Assembly: GCA_024509875.1 (NCBI GenBank)
Contig: JAMPIV010017567.1
Location: 34,174 to 98,173, forward strand
Source: Oreohelix idahoensis
Lineage: Eukaryota > Mollusca > Gastropoda > Stylommatophora > Oreohelicidae
DNA: 64,000 nt
Direction of reading: 5' to 3'
Within the stretch, counting starts at the first letter, position 1. The number at the start of each line of letters is the position of its first letter. The notes below the pieces were generated by a model. The model did no database searches and was not told where the DNA came from. It worked only from the letters and a program-made list of their open reading frames with translations. Both the position numbers and the translations under genes were made by a program. Below, piece after piece: positions 22,842-35,212 of the stretch.

Positions 22842-24900
22842 CTACATATGGACCTTTAATTGTGTGGACCTATTTGTCCATGCACCGGTATGGTCTCTTC
22901 CACTCGAAGCTTTATAGTGATGATTTTTCCTCCCAGAATTATCATTCACAAAACGACCGCTACCAATTTTTCTTTTGGGGCTTTCTCCCCTCTTAAAATT
23001 CTTGATGAGAGATTTCCTCTCTACATCTTCTTCCTCCAGTTTGTTTAAGTCCGATTGAGGGATTGTCGGCTTATCCTGGGGTAAGACATCTTTTTGCACT
23101 CTCCGCATAGTGGCCATTGTAAAACAGTTAAGTGAAGCTTGTCCGTGAAAAGGGGCTTCCCATTCCATTTGGTCCACTTTATCAAATCTATATTCTTTTT
23201 ATTATCAGGCCTAATTTTGCCCGGGGCGTGTCCAGGTCCTGATCCATGTTCCCACTTGTGGGTGTTCCCTCATGTGCTATGCTACACCTTTCTACAAAAT
23301 TTTCAATGTCCCATCTTGCTTTGGGCCAATAATAATTGTGAGCCACCTTTTGAATGATGGTACCTATTTTCTCATGGTCCCCATCTGGTTTCACATGTAG
23401 GCTCCTTATTAATTCTGTCCTGTATCTTTTTGGAAGAACCAGCTGTCCGTGACCATGGGATCTAGTTCCGGCCTTCCTATACATCAACTTGTTTTTCATG
23501 TAAAAATCTCCCTTGCCTGGAGTTGTATGACAAGTTGACAATTTTCTGAAACAAGGCTTGAGTGTTTTTTATCCCCAGCCTGTGCCTTCCTCATCTCTTC
23601 TGGAGTGGTATCTAACATAATATCCTCCTCCTGTCTTGAGGTCGACCTGACCTGAAGGGTTGCCATATACACAGGTTTCCTTCTGCAACGGTCAGTGTCA
23701 TGATTGTCCATCTGACAATTCTTACACCACCTTTTTCCTTGGTTGAAAGATTTTCTTTCATTATATTTCCTTTCATCGAATTGTGGGAATTTATTTTTAT
23801 TTTCATACCGTGGCCTATCAAATTGGTGCTTACCTTTATTTTGATCCCTAGGATCAAATTTATTAAAGTTCTGTGATGCCCTAAAGTTGTCCACCTGTTT
23901 CTTTTTATTACCTGTTACCTCTGCTTGAGCTGCTTGATACCTTTCAGCAACATTTAGCAACTCACCCAGCCTCTCTGCACCTTGTTCCATGAGAAACTTT
24001 CTCAGGTCTGGAGCCATGGACTCTCTTAGTTGCTCTATAAGGACCATTTCCTTAAGATCTTGGGTTTTCCCCAGAGAAGTCCATTTCTCCAAGTATGTCT
24101 CTATTCGTGCAGAGAACTGGTGATAGGTTTCACCTGACAGTAGTTTAGCATTCCTAAATTTTTTCCTGTAAAACTCTGCATTCTTTTCATACCTTAACAA
24201 AAGAGCCTGCTTTAGCATGTCATAATTTTCCTGATCACCTCTGCTCATTTTTGCAAAAACTTCATAAGCTGCCCCACGAAGTCCCTGAGATAACTTTAAG
24301 CTCCACCTTTCTCTCTCTAACCCATACGTGGTAGCTAATAGTTCGTACCTATTTATATAGCTCTCAATATCATCGTCTTTCTCAACAAAATGATCTAAAT
24401 GAAAGTTCATAGCTGAGGTCGAGGCTCCCTGAGTAACCGTAGCATCAGAGGCAAAGGGACTGGCACCATTTTCAGGAGCATGGCCTTGAAACTCAAACTC
24501 CCTTAGTCGTAACTCATGTTCCCTTTGTAATCTCTTCTCCTCCTTTTCTGCTTCCCTCTCTGCAGCTAATCTCTTCTCTTCTCTTTCTGCAGCTAATTTC
24601 TTCTCTTCTCTTTCTGCAGCTAATCTTTTGTCTTCTCTTTCTGCTTCCAATTTCTTAGCCTCTTTGTCAGCCTCAATCTGCAACCTCTTAGTCTCAGCCA
24701 GCCTCAGCTTCAAATTGTAACTTCTTAATTTCCCTTTCAGCCTCTAACCTTCTTTCGGCTTCTTTTTCTAATCTTCTTTCTTCGCGTTCAATAAATTTGT
24801 CACATTCCGTTGTGACATAGGCAACCATAACTTGCCCATCTAATCCTAACTCTTTTGCAGTCTGAACCGCAGCAGATCGAAATTTGGCCAGGTCCGCCAT
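22842..24900 (-). pseudogene. Element B ORF1: Gag plus integrase-finger remnant plus unrelated segment, frameshifted
   Basis: Same product as element A ORF1, but in four pieces. The N-terminal piece 24900-24694 is separated from the Gag body (24713-23496) by a frameshift at about 24710. Two extra T's at about 23563-23568 shift the frame before the integrase finger-like part (23541-23188). A 1-bp loss at about 23190 separates the unrelated C-terminal segment (23177-22842). Charged coiled coil, SCAN-like capsid region and the CCHC knuckle (CKNCQMDNHDTDRC) are recognisable. The unrelated segment is closely similar to A's. Confidence 0.9.
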
Positions 24901-25104
24901 TGTCTATCAGGTAAATTTTTATAATGTCTACCCAACAATTCAATTTCTAACTATATATCTAATGGACAACACAGGCACCGTGAGCTCAACCTTATTTAAT
25001 TCCACCCAAGGATACCTTTTAATTCTTATATTCCCTGAAGTGAATTACCCCCAATATTTTTAATAGTTAAAGATTCAAAATCCCAAGAGCGAGACCCCAA
25101 TATA
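24901..25104 (-). promoter_or_regulatory. Element B leader with candidate primer-binding site
   Basis: Matches the A leader. Minus-strand TATATTGGGGTCTCGCTC lies directly inside the LTR end, at the usual place for a tRNA primer site. Confidence 0.6.
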
Positions 25105-27481
25105 TGTGGTGAAGTGGGATGTTATAAATACTTATAGGGAACTTAGTGTACTGACTGAGATCAGCTGTGAAGGTATCTATATCTATTAAGAGTAGTGTAT
25201 TATAGATAACCTTACTTGCTACCACATATCTATATATCTCAGTCAGAATTATTCTGGAATAGTGTGATGCTACGTTATGTGTCTAGGGTATGTGTGTGAT
25301 GAAGTGTAAGTCACAACAACAGACAGATAAACAATTTAATTTAATCCACTACTCTTGACAACACTGTGACACTCACATACATATAACACTCTACAAAGAT
25401 ATCTTAAAAGAGTCACTGATAAACTTTCAAATAACAATATGTATTCATTACTGGCATGAATGAATATGTGTCCTGATTCAACTACAAGGGAACCAGGAAT
25501 CACAATCAATTTAAATTACAAGTTATGTACAGAATGTATTTAATATGAATATTGTAGTGACATATATTATTACAAATGTTCTATGTGTGTCAGTTGTGTA
25601 GTAGTAAAATGAGGTAATACTGGTTTTGTTTTGTTCAAGCTCTGTTGGTATTTGTCATCATGACTTCAATAGTTTGTCTTTAGGGACTAGTATTGGAGAT
25701 GTTCACAGTTCCTGATTTTAAGACAAGTAAATTCCCCTCTTAATGTTAATTTTACAAAGTCAGTTCAAGATGAGGGGACATAATGTTGAGCTCAGCTGGC
25801 CAAGTTAGCTTATCTGGCGTGATGGCGGCAGGAAAGGACTCCTCTGCTCGAATTCTCCTCTGGGCTCTGGAGACACCTCACTGATAGCTAAAAGGACCAA
25901 GGAGTATGCTGTCCGACACTGGATTCAGCAAAGCTCTGACCAGGTGCTGCTCAGTACCATCAAGACCACTGTCCCTGAAATCAAGAAGGATGTACCTTCT
26001 ACTTCATAACTAACTTAAACTCTCTTGTTACATTGATCACAACACAGCACAAACATTGAGTTCAGAGCATTAGGCCAACTGTCAGCTTCATTTGAAATAC
26101 TTTATTCCAGTATTACCCTTCTTAATGGTTACTACGCCTCTGCACTTCCAGCATTATTTCTTTCTAGTCAATCATCCAGGTGTCAGTGTACTGTTTGGCC
26201 ATTCCATGCCGTTTTACTTCTCTCCGACACCCTCTGTTCAGGCTGGAGCATTACAGGCTTTACCTCACGTTGGCCACTGAACTACACATATATATACAGG
26301 CATAAATCAACAATTCACATTCAATTTTCATTAAAAGATATTGAATGGTTCAAGCTTACCACAATTCATACGAATAAACACAGATACGTTGATTAGCAAT
26401 GAATTCTGGCACAAACTGGCACAAATTCCCATCTGCTTATCTTCCAGGCTTTTATTTAGCCAAATATATGCTGGCTTCAACGCACTGATGCTTTATCAAG
26501 CTATTTTAAACAAGTGGTTTCGAACTAACGCTCCCAAGTGTGTATATCAGCGAGTCTGACCAATGAGCCCCGTTTCGACAAGTGTTTGAAAAAATGTTAC
26601 CTTTCCCCGTTTCCCCTAACAACCAAGATAGTATTTATAGCCCGACCAATCGTGGTTAGGCTTTCATTTGTTGCGCTCCAATCAATTTGGAGTTTACATG
26701 GTAGGCTATTTCTGTAACGTAAATTTTTTTCAAACACGTTAAAAAAAAATCTTATGAGCAGAAATGATTTTATGCTGTCAGGCACCCCCAATATTTTATT
26801 TTGGGTATAATTTATTAATTCCTGGACTATTTGCGTAACGTTTTACATATTATTTGTCAGCAAGCCCTAAGGAACCCAAAAATACAAATTTAAAGGAGCT
26901 ACGTGGCTGCATTCAAAATATGCAATTTCTTCTACCTCCTGTTTCGAAGATGTGCTGTCTGGGTACTGTTATGTTCTCAACCGTAAACCCATCTAATGTT
27001 ATCTTTTCTAATAAGAGTTTTTTTATGATTTATAAACCTAACTCTGGGAAAGGGTAGTGTATTTTATCACTGTCCGTCTGAAAAAAATTAGTGCATGTAG
27101 ACTTACACGCGTGATGCATGCGTTCCTGATTTTCAGCCCTCCCCTCTCTCTTTATCCTTTTGTCCATCTGTTCGTTCGTTTTGGTAACGTAATATAATTA
27201 ATGTTAGGATTAATTTAGGTCATTACGCAGTACGTCTGAATGTTTTTCTTAGAAATGCAGCACACGTTTCATTGAAGAAGGCGGGTAATAATACAGTAAG
27301 CTTTTATATCAACGTGAAAGCGTTACAATTTGCAGACGAAGCAGAAAACAAGGGGGATTTCGAGTACATTCTTTGTGACAGCACTGTTATTTTACCATTG
27401 CTCTTCTCTTTATTAATTTTATTTGTTAGGCTTCATATTTACCTAATAATTTATATATGTGGATTAGAATATTTCATGACA
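25105..27481 (-). repeat. Element B 5' LTR
   Basis: TGTGGTGAAG...TTTCATGACA, then the TSD GGCTC (27482-27486) and the continuing C LTR. Nearly identical to 18590-20970, so B inserted recently and after C. Confidence 0.95.
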
Positions 27482-27486
27482 GGCTC

Positions 27487-29249
27487 CATTAAACTTATAT
27501 ATTTGGGTGCCTTAGGACTTGCTGACAAAGAATATGTTAGGTGTTAAGCAAATAGTCTAATAATTAACAAATTATAGCCAAAATATTATAGTGGTGTTGT
27601 CTGACAACACAGGATCATATTTGCTCAAAATGGCGTGTTTGGACACTGCTTTAGAGGAAATGAGGCCACCACGTTAGATCCGATTTGATTGGCTAGAATA
27701 ATATGTAAGGCGAAACATGATTAGTTGACTGCTAATACTATTTTTGGTTGTTTATGGAAACGGTAGGAAAGGTACATTTTTTTTTCAAAGGCTTTTGTAA
27801 ACATGGTCTCATTGGCTAGACCATTTAATATAGTCAATTAGGAGCGTCTGTTCAGTGTCACTTTTTGAAAATAAACTTTGTAGAAGCAAGTGCGTTGAGA
27901 ACCAGCTCATATTTTTCTAATAAAAGCCTGGGACAGAGGCAGATCGGAATTGTGCCATAACTCATCGCCAGTCAACGTACTTGTTTAATATTTCCTTGAA
28001 TTGTGGTAAGCTAGACATATTTGATATCTTTTTGATGAAAATTGAATGTGAATTGATAATTTATGTCTGTATGTGTGTGGTTCAGTAACAAACATGAGGC
28101 AAAGCTTAGATATTGCTCCACCATGGAAAAAACTTGTCGGAGAGGAGTATAACTGCATGGGATTGCCAAATAGTACTATGACACCTATCTTATTGAATAG
28201 AAGGAAATAATGCTGGAATTGCAGAGGCGTTGTAACCATTAGGGAGAGGAATACTTGTGTATATTGTTTCATGAGAAGCTAGCAGTTGGCCTACCGCGCT
28301 GAACTCGGTGTTTGTTATGTATTGTGCTTCAGTGTGGAAATAGATTATAAATTAGTTCTGAAGTAGGAGGTACAACCTTCTTGTTTCAGGGACCGTGGTA
28401 CTAAAGTATTAAAGCAGCACCTGGTCTGAGTTTTGCTGAATCCAGAGGCTGGTAGCATACTCCTTGGTCAAGATATCGACCAGTGTTGTTTCTCAAGAAC
28501 ACGGTGAAGCAAGCGAGCAGAGGAGTCAATTTCCTGCCGCCCACACAGAAGTTAAGATTTCGTTGGCCAGAGCAGCTCAATCTTGTGTATACCCCCCTCT
28601 AAAATTGACTGTACATTAAATCAAGAGGGACAGTTATTTGTTTCAAATAAAAAGAAACTGTGAACCTTTCCAATATTATTTCCACCAGAAACAAACACAT
28701 GAAGTCATGATGACAAACAAAAACCTAGCTTGAAAAGCCAGTATTACCTCATAGTACTACATCACAACTTACACACATATTGTAATAATAATATATGGCA
28801 ATACAAAGATCCTATCTATAAATTGTGTACATACAACTTGTGATTACATTTGAGTGTGATTCCTGGTTCACTTTGTAGTTGAATCAGGATATCTATTATT
28901 GAAAGGAATTAATACATATTTTAAAAGTTAACACTTGACTTATTAAGATAGTCTTATAGAGTGTTCTATGTATGTGAGTGTCACAGTGTTGTAAAGTATT
29001 GTGGATTAAATTAAATTGTTTATCTGTCTGTTGGTTGTTGTGAACATACACTTCAACACTATCATAACCCTAGACATTCAACGTAGTCATCACAATATTC
29101 CAGAATAAGTCTGACTGAGGTCTAAATGTGGTAGCAAAGTAAGGTCATCTGTAATACACCACACTTATTAGATACAGATACCTTCACAGCTGATCTCAGT
29201 CAGTACACTAAGTCCCCTATAAATATTTATATCATCCCACTTTACCACA
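27487..29249 (+). repeat. Element C left LTR, second part
   Basis: Collinear with 34672-35212 and 37538-38756 of the right LTR. It shows where the solo LTR in the right LTR inserted (uninterrupted here at about 28027). Ends CACTTTACCACA at 29249. Confidence 0.95.
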
Positions 29250-29458
29250 TATATTGGGGTCCTGTCCGGGATTTTGAATCTTCTCCTATTATATATATAT
29301 TGGGGGTAATTCACTTCAGGGAATAATAAAAAATTAAAAGGTATCCTTGGGTGGAAAATAAATAAGGTTGAGCTCTCAGTGCTTGTGGTTGTCCTTAGAT
29401 AATTAGTTATAGATTGACTTGTTTAAGTTAGACATTGTATAAATTTGCCTGTTAGAAA
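29250..29458 (+). promoter_or_regulatory. Element C leader with tRNA-Pro-like primer-binding site
   Basis: The primer site begins about 5 bases after the LTR: TGGGGTCCTGTCCGGGAT (29255-29272). Compared from memory with the animal tRNA-Pro site, about 15 of 18 bases agree, so proline tRNA is a reasonable but unproven primer. Gag starts at 29459. Confidence 0.6.
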
Positions 29459-30616
29459 ATGGCCGACCTGGCAAAATTTCGATCTGCTGCTATGCAGGCT
29501 GCTAAAGAGTTAGGAATGGACGGGCAAGTTATGATTGCCTATGTCACTACTGAATGTGACAAATATATTGAACGTGAAGAAAGAAAATTTGAAGCAGAAA
29601 GAAAATTAGAATCGGAAAGATTAGAAAAAGAAGCTGAAAGAAAGTTAGAGGCTGAAAAAGAAATTAAGAGGTTGCAGATTGAGGCTGACAAGGAGGCTAG
29701 GGCATTGGAGGCAGAAGAAAAAAGATTGGCTGCAGAAAGAGAGGAAAGAAGATTGACTGCAGAGAGGGAAGTAGAAGATAAGAGATTACAGAGGGAAGCA
29801 GAAGATAAGAGATTACAAAGGGAACACGAGTTACGACTAAGGGAATTGGAATTCCAAGGCCATGCTCCTGAAAATGGTGCCAGTCCCTTCACCTCTGATG
29901 CCTCTGCTAGTCAGGGAGCCTCAACCTCAGCTATGAACTTTCATTTAGATCATTTTGTTGAGAAAGAAGATGATATCGAGAGCTATCTAAATAGATATGA
30001 ACTATTAGCTACCACGTATGGGTTAGAGAGAGAAAGGTGGAGCTTAAAGTTATCTCAAGGGCTTCGTGGTACAGCTTATGAAGTTTTTGCCAAAATGAGC
30101 AGAGATGATCAAGAAAATTATGACATGCTAAAGCAGGCTCTTTTGTTAAGATATGAAAAGAATGGAGAATTTTATAGAAAAAAATTTAGGAATGCTAAAC
30201 TACTGTCAGGTGAGACATATCACCAGTTCTCTGCACGGTTAGAGACATACTTGGAGAAATGGACTTCTCTGGGGAAAACCCAAGATCTTAAGGAAATGAT
30301 CCTTATAGAACAACTAAGAGAGTCCATGGCTCCAGACCTGAGAAAGTTTCTCATGGAACAAGGTGCAGAGAGGCTGGGTGAGTTACTAAATGTCGCTGAA
30401 AGGTATCAAGCAGCTCAGGCAGAGGTAACAAGTAATAAAAAGAAACAGGTAGATAATTTTAAGGCACCACAGAACTTTAATAAATTTGATCCTAGAGATC
30501 AGAACAAAGGTAGGCACCAGTTTGATAGGCCACGGTATGACAATAAAAATAAAACCCCACAATTCGATGAAAGGAAATTTGATGAAAGAAAATCTTTCAA
30601 CCAAGGAAGGAAGTGA
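29459..30616 (+). pseudogene. Element C Gag
   Basis: 385 codons, MADLAKFRSAAMQAAKELG. The order is a short N-terminal part, a charged E/K/R-rich presumed coiled coil (residues about 38-130), a capsid N-half (about 155-235; LDHFVEKEDDIESYLNRYEL) and a capsid C-half (about 238-316) that resembles the SCAN dimerisation domain (IEQLRESMAPDLRKFLMEQG). A basic linker follows. The frame ends at TGA (30614-30616) exactly one codon before the zinc knuckle. A and B have TGG there. The frame simply continues afterwards, so Gag and protease were one reading frame. Gag packages the RNA and builds the particle. Confidence 0.92.
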
Positions 30617-31240
30617 TGTACAAAGTGTAAGATGAACAATCATACCACTGAAAATTGTAGGAATAAAACTCCTCGTTTTGCTGCTATGAAATCTGGGAAG
30701 AAGGGAACAAAGGTCAAATCTGAGGAACTACAGGAACCGTACCACCCCCCAGTGTGTGAAGATGTAATCTGTAATGGTGTCACCATAAGGTGTTTATATG
30801 ATACAGGTTTAGATTATGATTCAGTTGTGAGTTCTCACCTGGTGCAAGCAGATCAATACACCACAGAAACAGTGGAAATTAAAGCTGCAACCAAGGAAGT
30901 AGCGACCATGACACTCCCTATCGCTAAGATACATGTAAAAACGCGATATGTGGAGGGAATAATCAAAGCAGCAGTGATAAATGAACCAATCTACCCTCTG
31001 ATATTGGGGTGTAGATATGTCTTCCTGGGGAATCCCAAGAGACCTGTGATATTGGCAACGGTGCAGACCAGATCAAAGTCCAAAAAGGAGGAGGAAAATC
31101 CAATAAATACTCATCCAGATAAGATGAGGAAGGCACAGGCGGAGGACAAGACACTCAAGCCGTGTTTCAAGAAGTTGCCCAAAATGTCATACACCTCCAG
31201 GCAAGGGAGAATTTTATATGAAGAACAAGTTGATTTATAG
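30617..31240 (+). pseudogene. Element C zinc knuckle and aspartic protease
   Basis: Directly follows the UGA, same frame. The CCHC knuckle CTKCKMNNHTTENC is at 30617-30658. The retropepsin-like protease has its active-site triad at 30800-30808 (LYDTGLDYDSV) and the flap-distal YPLILGCRYV motif near 31000. Protease cuts the polyprotein. A +1-type shift at about 31180 takes the frame to a stop at 31238-31240; the homologous reading continues in another frame and returns at about 31262. This module is absent from A and B. Confidence 0.88.
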
Positions 31241-33241
31241 GAAGGCTGGATCTGAATCCAATGTCACGGACAGCTGGCCCTTCCCACTTCATATAGGACT
31301 AAAGTGTTGGAACTAGGGCATGCGATTCCCTTCAGTGGTCATATGGGGATCAGCGCAACAGGACAGCGTATAGCTTGTCACTATTTCTGGCCAGGGATAA
31401 CTGAAGATATCAAACGATATGTAAAATCCTGTCCAGAGTGCCAACGAGTAGCACCTAAGCATTGGACTGCACCAGCAACTCTGGGGGAAATGCCCATAGT
31501 GGGAACACCCTTTGAGAGAGTTGCCGTGGATATTGTGGGACCTCTCACTCGAACCAAGAGGAGGAACAGCTACATTCTGACTCAGGTGGACACTTGTTCT
31601 ATGTGGGGAGAGGCGGTAGCCCTGTCATCCATTGACTCTAAACATGTGGCAGAGGCATTACTCACAATTTTCACTAGGTTAGGCTTTCCCAACCAAATCT
31701 TGACTGATAATGGCTCTCAGTTCAAGGGGAAACTAACAGAAGAAGTTTTCAGGATCTTCCAGGCCAAACACTTCCATTGTAGTGTGTACCATCCCCAAGG
31801 GAACGGCCAAGTGGAAAGATTTAATGGTACGTTGATGTCGATCCTGAGAAAGGTGGCACACGAAAAACCAGATACATGGGACCAGTACCTTCACGCCGCC
31901 CTCTTGGCTTATCGGGAGGTACCCCATAGTTCAACCGGTATGGCCCCGGCAACATTATTATTTGGAAGGCCAATAAAAGGTCCACTCGAAGCTCTGTTAA
32001 GAACGTGGACTGATGAAAAGGCAGAGGAAAATATTACATCTTCATACCAATATGTGAATGAGCTGACCACTCGTTTAAAAACTGGCTGGAAACTTGCCAA
32101 TGAAAATTTGAGACAAGCCAGGAAAAAACATGCTGCCTATTACAACAGGAAAGCTAAAGACAGAGATTTGGCTGTGGGAGAGAAGGTACTGCTTCTTCTA
32201 CCCGGTAGTCAGAATAAGTTACAAATTGGATGGCAAGGTCCATATACAGTTCTAGAGAAGGTGTCTAGAACAAATTATAAGATAGATAAGAAGGGGAAAG
32301 AAAAAATCTATCATGTGAATCTCCTGAAGAAATATTTGGAAAGAGAAAATCAGGAAGAGACACACTTGTTGACCTTGTCCATTGCAATGGAGATGAAAAA
32401 GGAACCACTTTCATCATTTGAATATCCATTACATCCCTGTGAGACAGCGGCACAGGTGAAAATCAGTACACATTTAACGAAAAATCAGAAGGAGAGAGTG
32501 CAACAGGTTCTAGATGATCATACAGAGGTGTTAACGGACCGACCGGGGCATACAAACTTATTGGAATATGATATGAAACTGATAGACCCCACACCTGTCT
32601 GTATGAAAGCCTATTCGATTCCTTTTGCTAAGGAGAAAGCCTTGAAGGAAGAGATAGACTATTTGTTGAAGGAAGGAATAATTTCACACAGTGAATCTTT
32701 GTATAGTTCCAGTGTGGTACTCTTAAGGAAACCCTCTGGAGAACATAGACTCTGTATAGATTACAGGAGACTGAATGCTATCACAGAAGGTCAGGTGGAT
32801 CCATTGCCGGATACAAATCAGTTGTTTGCCAAGCTAAATAAAGCTAAATATTTCTCAAAAGTGGATCTGAGTAAAGGATACTATCAAATTCCAGTAAAGC
32901 CTGAGGTTAGACCATACCTAGCTTTTAGTACCTCAGAGGGACACTATGAGTTTAACAGATTGCCAATTGGATTGAAGAATGCGCCTAGTGTCTTCTCTAG
33001 AATGATGAGAAAATTGTTGGATCCTCTAAATAATCCATGCATCACAAACTTCATGGATGATATCCTTATAGCAACAGAAACATTTGAAGAACACATTGAC
33101 TCTCTGAACATGCTGTTTAATCGACTTAGAGAAGCGAATTTAACAGCCCGACCAACCAAATGTTGCGTTGGATGTAAAGAATTAGAATTCTTGGGACACA
33201 CAGTCCATCAGGGAAACATGACCCTGACCCCAAGAATTTAG
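31241..33241 (+). pseudogene. Element C integrase and reverse transcriptase
   Basis: The main open frame is 31304-33241. Integrase finger: HAIPFSGH...SCPEC (31316-31440). Core: D at 31529-31531 (VAVDIVGPL), D at 31706-31708 (LTDNGSQF), E at 31814-31816 (NGQVERFNG), DD35E. GPY/F module WQGPYTVLEKVSRTNYKI (about 32230). RT: RPSGEH-type LLRKPSGEHRLCIDYRRLNA, VDLSKGYYQIP, and FMDD at 33050-33061. Integrase lies before RT, the reverse of ordinary gypsy elements. A 1-bp loss at about 33222 (compared with B) stops the frame before RNase H. Integrase inserts the cDNA and RT makes it. Confidence 0.93.
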
Positions 33242-33891
33242 AGAAACTAAAGAAAGCCCCGAGGCCACAAACCAAGAAAGACGTGAGATCCTTTGTCTCA
33301 TTATGTGGTTTCTACCAAAAGTATATCAAAAACTTTAATTCCATATGTGCACCGTTAACTGATTTGACACGCAAAGGAAATCCAGATCGAATTACATGGA
33401 CAGCACAATGTGAATTGGCATACCAGGAATTGAAGGAAAAGCTCACAAGCAAACCTATTTTGAAATTACCTGACTTAAGTCAAGAATTCATTGTGAGAAC
33501 GGATGCAAGTAATATCGGGTTGGGCGCGACCCTGTTACAGAAATCAGATGCACTGGATGGGGAATTAACCCCAGTGGCATATGCTAGCAGAAGGTTGAAT
33601 AAAGCTGAAACAAATTATTCAACTAGCGAAAAAGAATGTCTTGCAGTAATATGGGCGATCAAGAAATTCAATATTTATCTGTATGGGAAGGCATTTAAGT
33701 TGCAAACGGATCACAAACCCTTGTCGTTTCTAGTGCAGGCTAGGCATGAAAATTCGAGGTTACTCAGATGGTCCTTACGTTTGCAGCCATTTCAGTTCAG
33801 CATAGAGTATATTTCTGCAAAAACTAACCTGGGTGCGGATGTTCTAAGCCGCCATCCGTGTGATGAGCATCACCGTAAGCACCAGGAATAA
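33242..33891 (+). pseudogene. Element C RT connection and RNase H
   Basis: In a different frame from RT because of the deletion at about 33222. It holds the connection part (VRSFVSLCGFYQKYIKNFN) that B has lost, then RNase H: VRTDASNIGLGATLLQ, SEKECLAVIWAIKKF, LQTDHKPLSFL, GADVLSRHP. Stop at 33889-33891, about 70 bp before the 3' LTR. Confidence 0.9.
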
Positions 33892-34323
33892 TATTAAATT
33901 TCTCTTTGTGTATATAGAATTATAGACTGACATATGATGTCTGTTTTAAGTGGGCAGAATCTGTCGTGAGAAATTCCAATCCCCATCTATAAATTAAAAA
34001 GTAGATGTAAAGCCTAACGAATTAATTCAATAAAAGGAAAGAAGAATGGTAAAAGAACAGTGCGGTCACAATAGCGTACGCCTGTGTTATAGAACGTCAT
34101 ACTAGCTAAAAAGAAATCCCCATTTTCTGCTCCGTCTGCATAATTGTAACGCTTTCACGTTTGCTAGTAAAGCCTACTGCATCAAATACACGCGTTTCTA
34201 AAAATAAAACTGGTACTGTGTTTCTTAGAAAACCTTGAGATACACACACTGCGTAATGACCTAGATTTAATATTACATTAATGTCATTTTATGCACTACG
34301 TAAACGAAAAGACAGACGGGCTT

Positions 34324-34326
<3 letters not shown>

Positions 34327-34375
<49 letters not shown>
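34327..34375. repeat. (AG)n microsatellite within C LTR
   Basis: About 49 bp of AG. The corresponding block in LTR D is about 22 bp, so this tract varies in length between LTR copies. Confidence 0.95.
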
Positions 34376-34377
<2 letters not shown>

Positions 34378-35212
34378 TACGAAGGAACGCATGCAATACT
34401 ACCACGTCGTCTCGCGATATGAAATTAATGCCATCCCACGCGAAAGGCATGCAGGCTTGATTTTTTTCAAATAAACACTGACAAAAAAACACTATCAATA
34501 CGAGGTAAGGTTTTAAAAAACATGTTTAATGCTTATTAGGAAACATGACACAATACTGTTTTACGTCTGAAATCCTGACATTAGCCTGACAGTACAGAAG
34601 ACACCCCATTGTATAGAAGTGAACGGGTGGTAGAAGAAAATACATATTTTGAACGAAGCCACTTGGCTCCATTAAACTTATATATTTGGGTGCCTTAGGA
34701 CTTGCTGACAAAGAATATGTTAGGTGTTAAGCAAATAGTCTAATAATTAACAAATTATAGCCAAAATATTATAGTGGTGTTGTCTGACAACACAGGATCA
34801 TATTTGCTCAAAATGGCGTGTTTGGACACTGCTTTAGAGGAAATGAGGCCACCACGTTAGATCCGATTTGATTGGCTAGAATAATATGTAAGGCGAAACA
34901 TGATTAGTCGACTGCTAATACTATTTTTGGTTGTTAATGGAAACGGTAGGAAGGGTACATTTTTTTTCAAAGGCTTTTGTAAACATGGTCTCATTGGCTA
35001 GACCATTTAATATAGTCAATTAGGAGCGTCTGTTCAGTGCCACTTTTTGAAAATAAACTTTGTAGAAGCAAGTGCGTTGAGAACCAGCTCATATTTTTCT
35101 AATAAAAGCCTGGGACAGAGGCAGATCGGAATTGTGCCATAACTCATCGCCAGTCAACGTACTTGTTTAATATTTCCTTGAATTGTGGTAAGCTAGACAT
35201 ATTTGATATCCT

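Larger units (their letters stand above)
18590..27481 (-). mobile_element. Element B: GMR1-type LTR retrotransposon lacking protease and integrase core, nested in C
   Basis: LTRs at 18590-20970 and 25105-27481 (about 2.38 kb) are almost identical; differences are scattered single bases and one A-run indel. TSD GGCTC at 18585-18589 and 27482-27486. The empty target survives in C's right LTR (34666-34676, CTTGGCTCCATT) and in LTR D. In coding order it has Gag (frameshifted), an integrase finger remnant, the same unrelated segment as A, the integrase tail plus complete RT with FMDD, and RNase H. A roughly 125-bp deletion lies between RT and RNase H. Confidence 0.95.

Noticed and set aside
29539..29892. 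117-codon minus ORF opposite Gag
   Set aside because: Antisense shadow of the charged coiled-coil part of Gag; leucine/serine-rich only because the sense strand is glutamate/lysine-rich.
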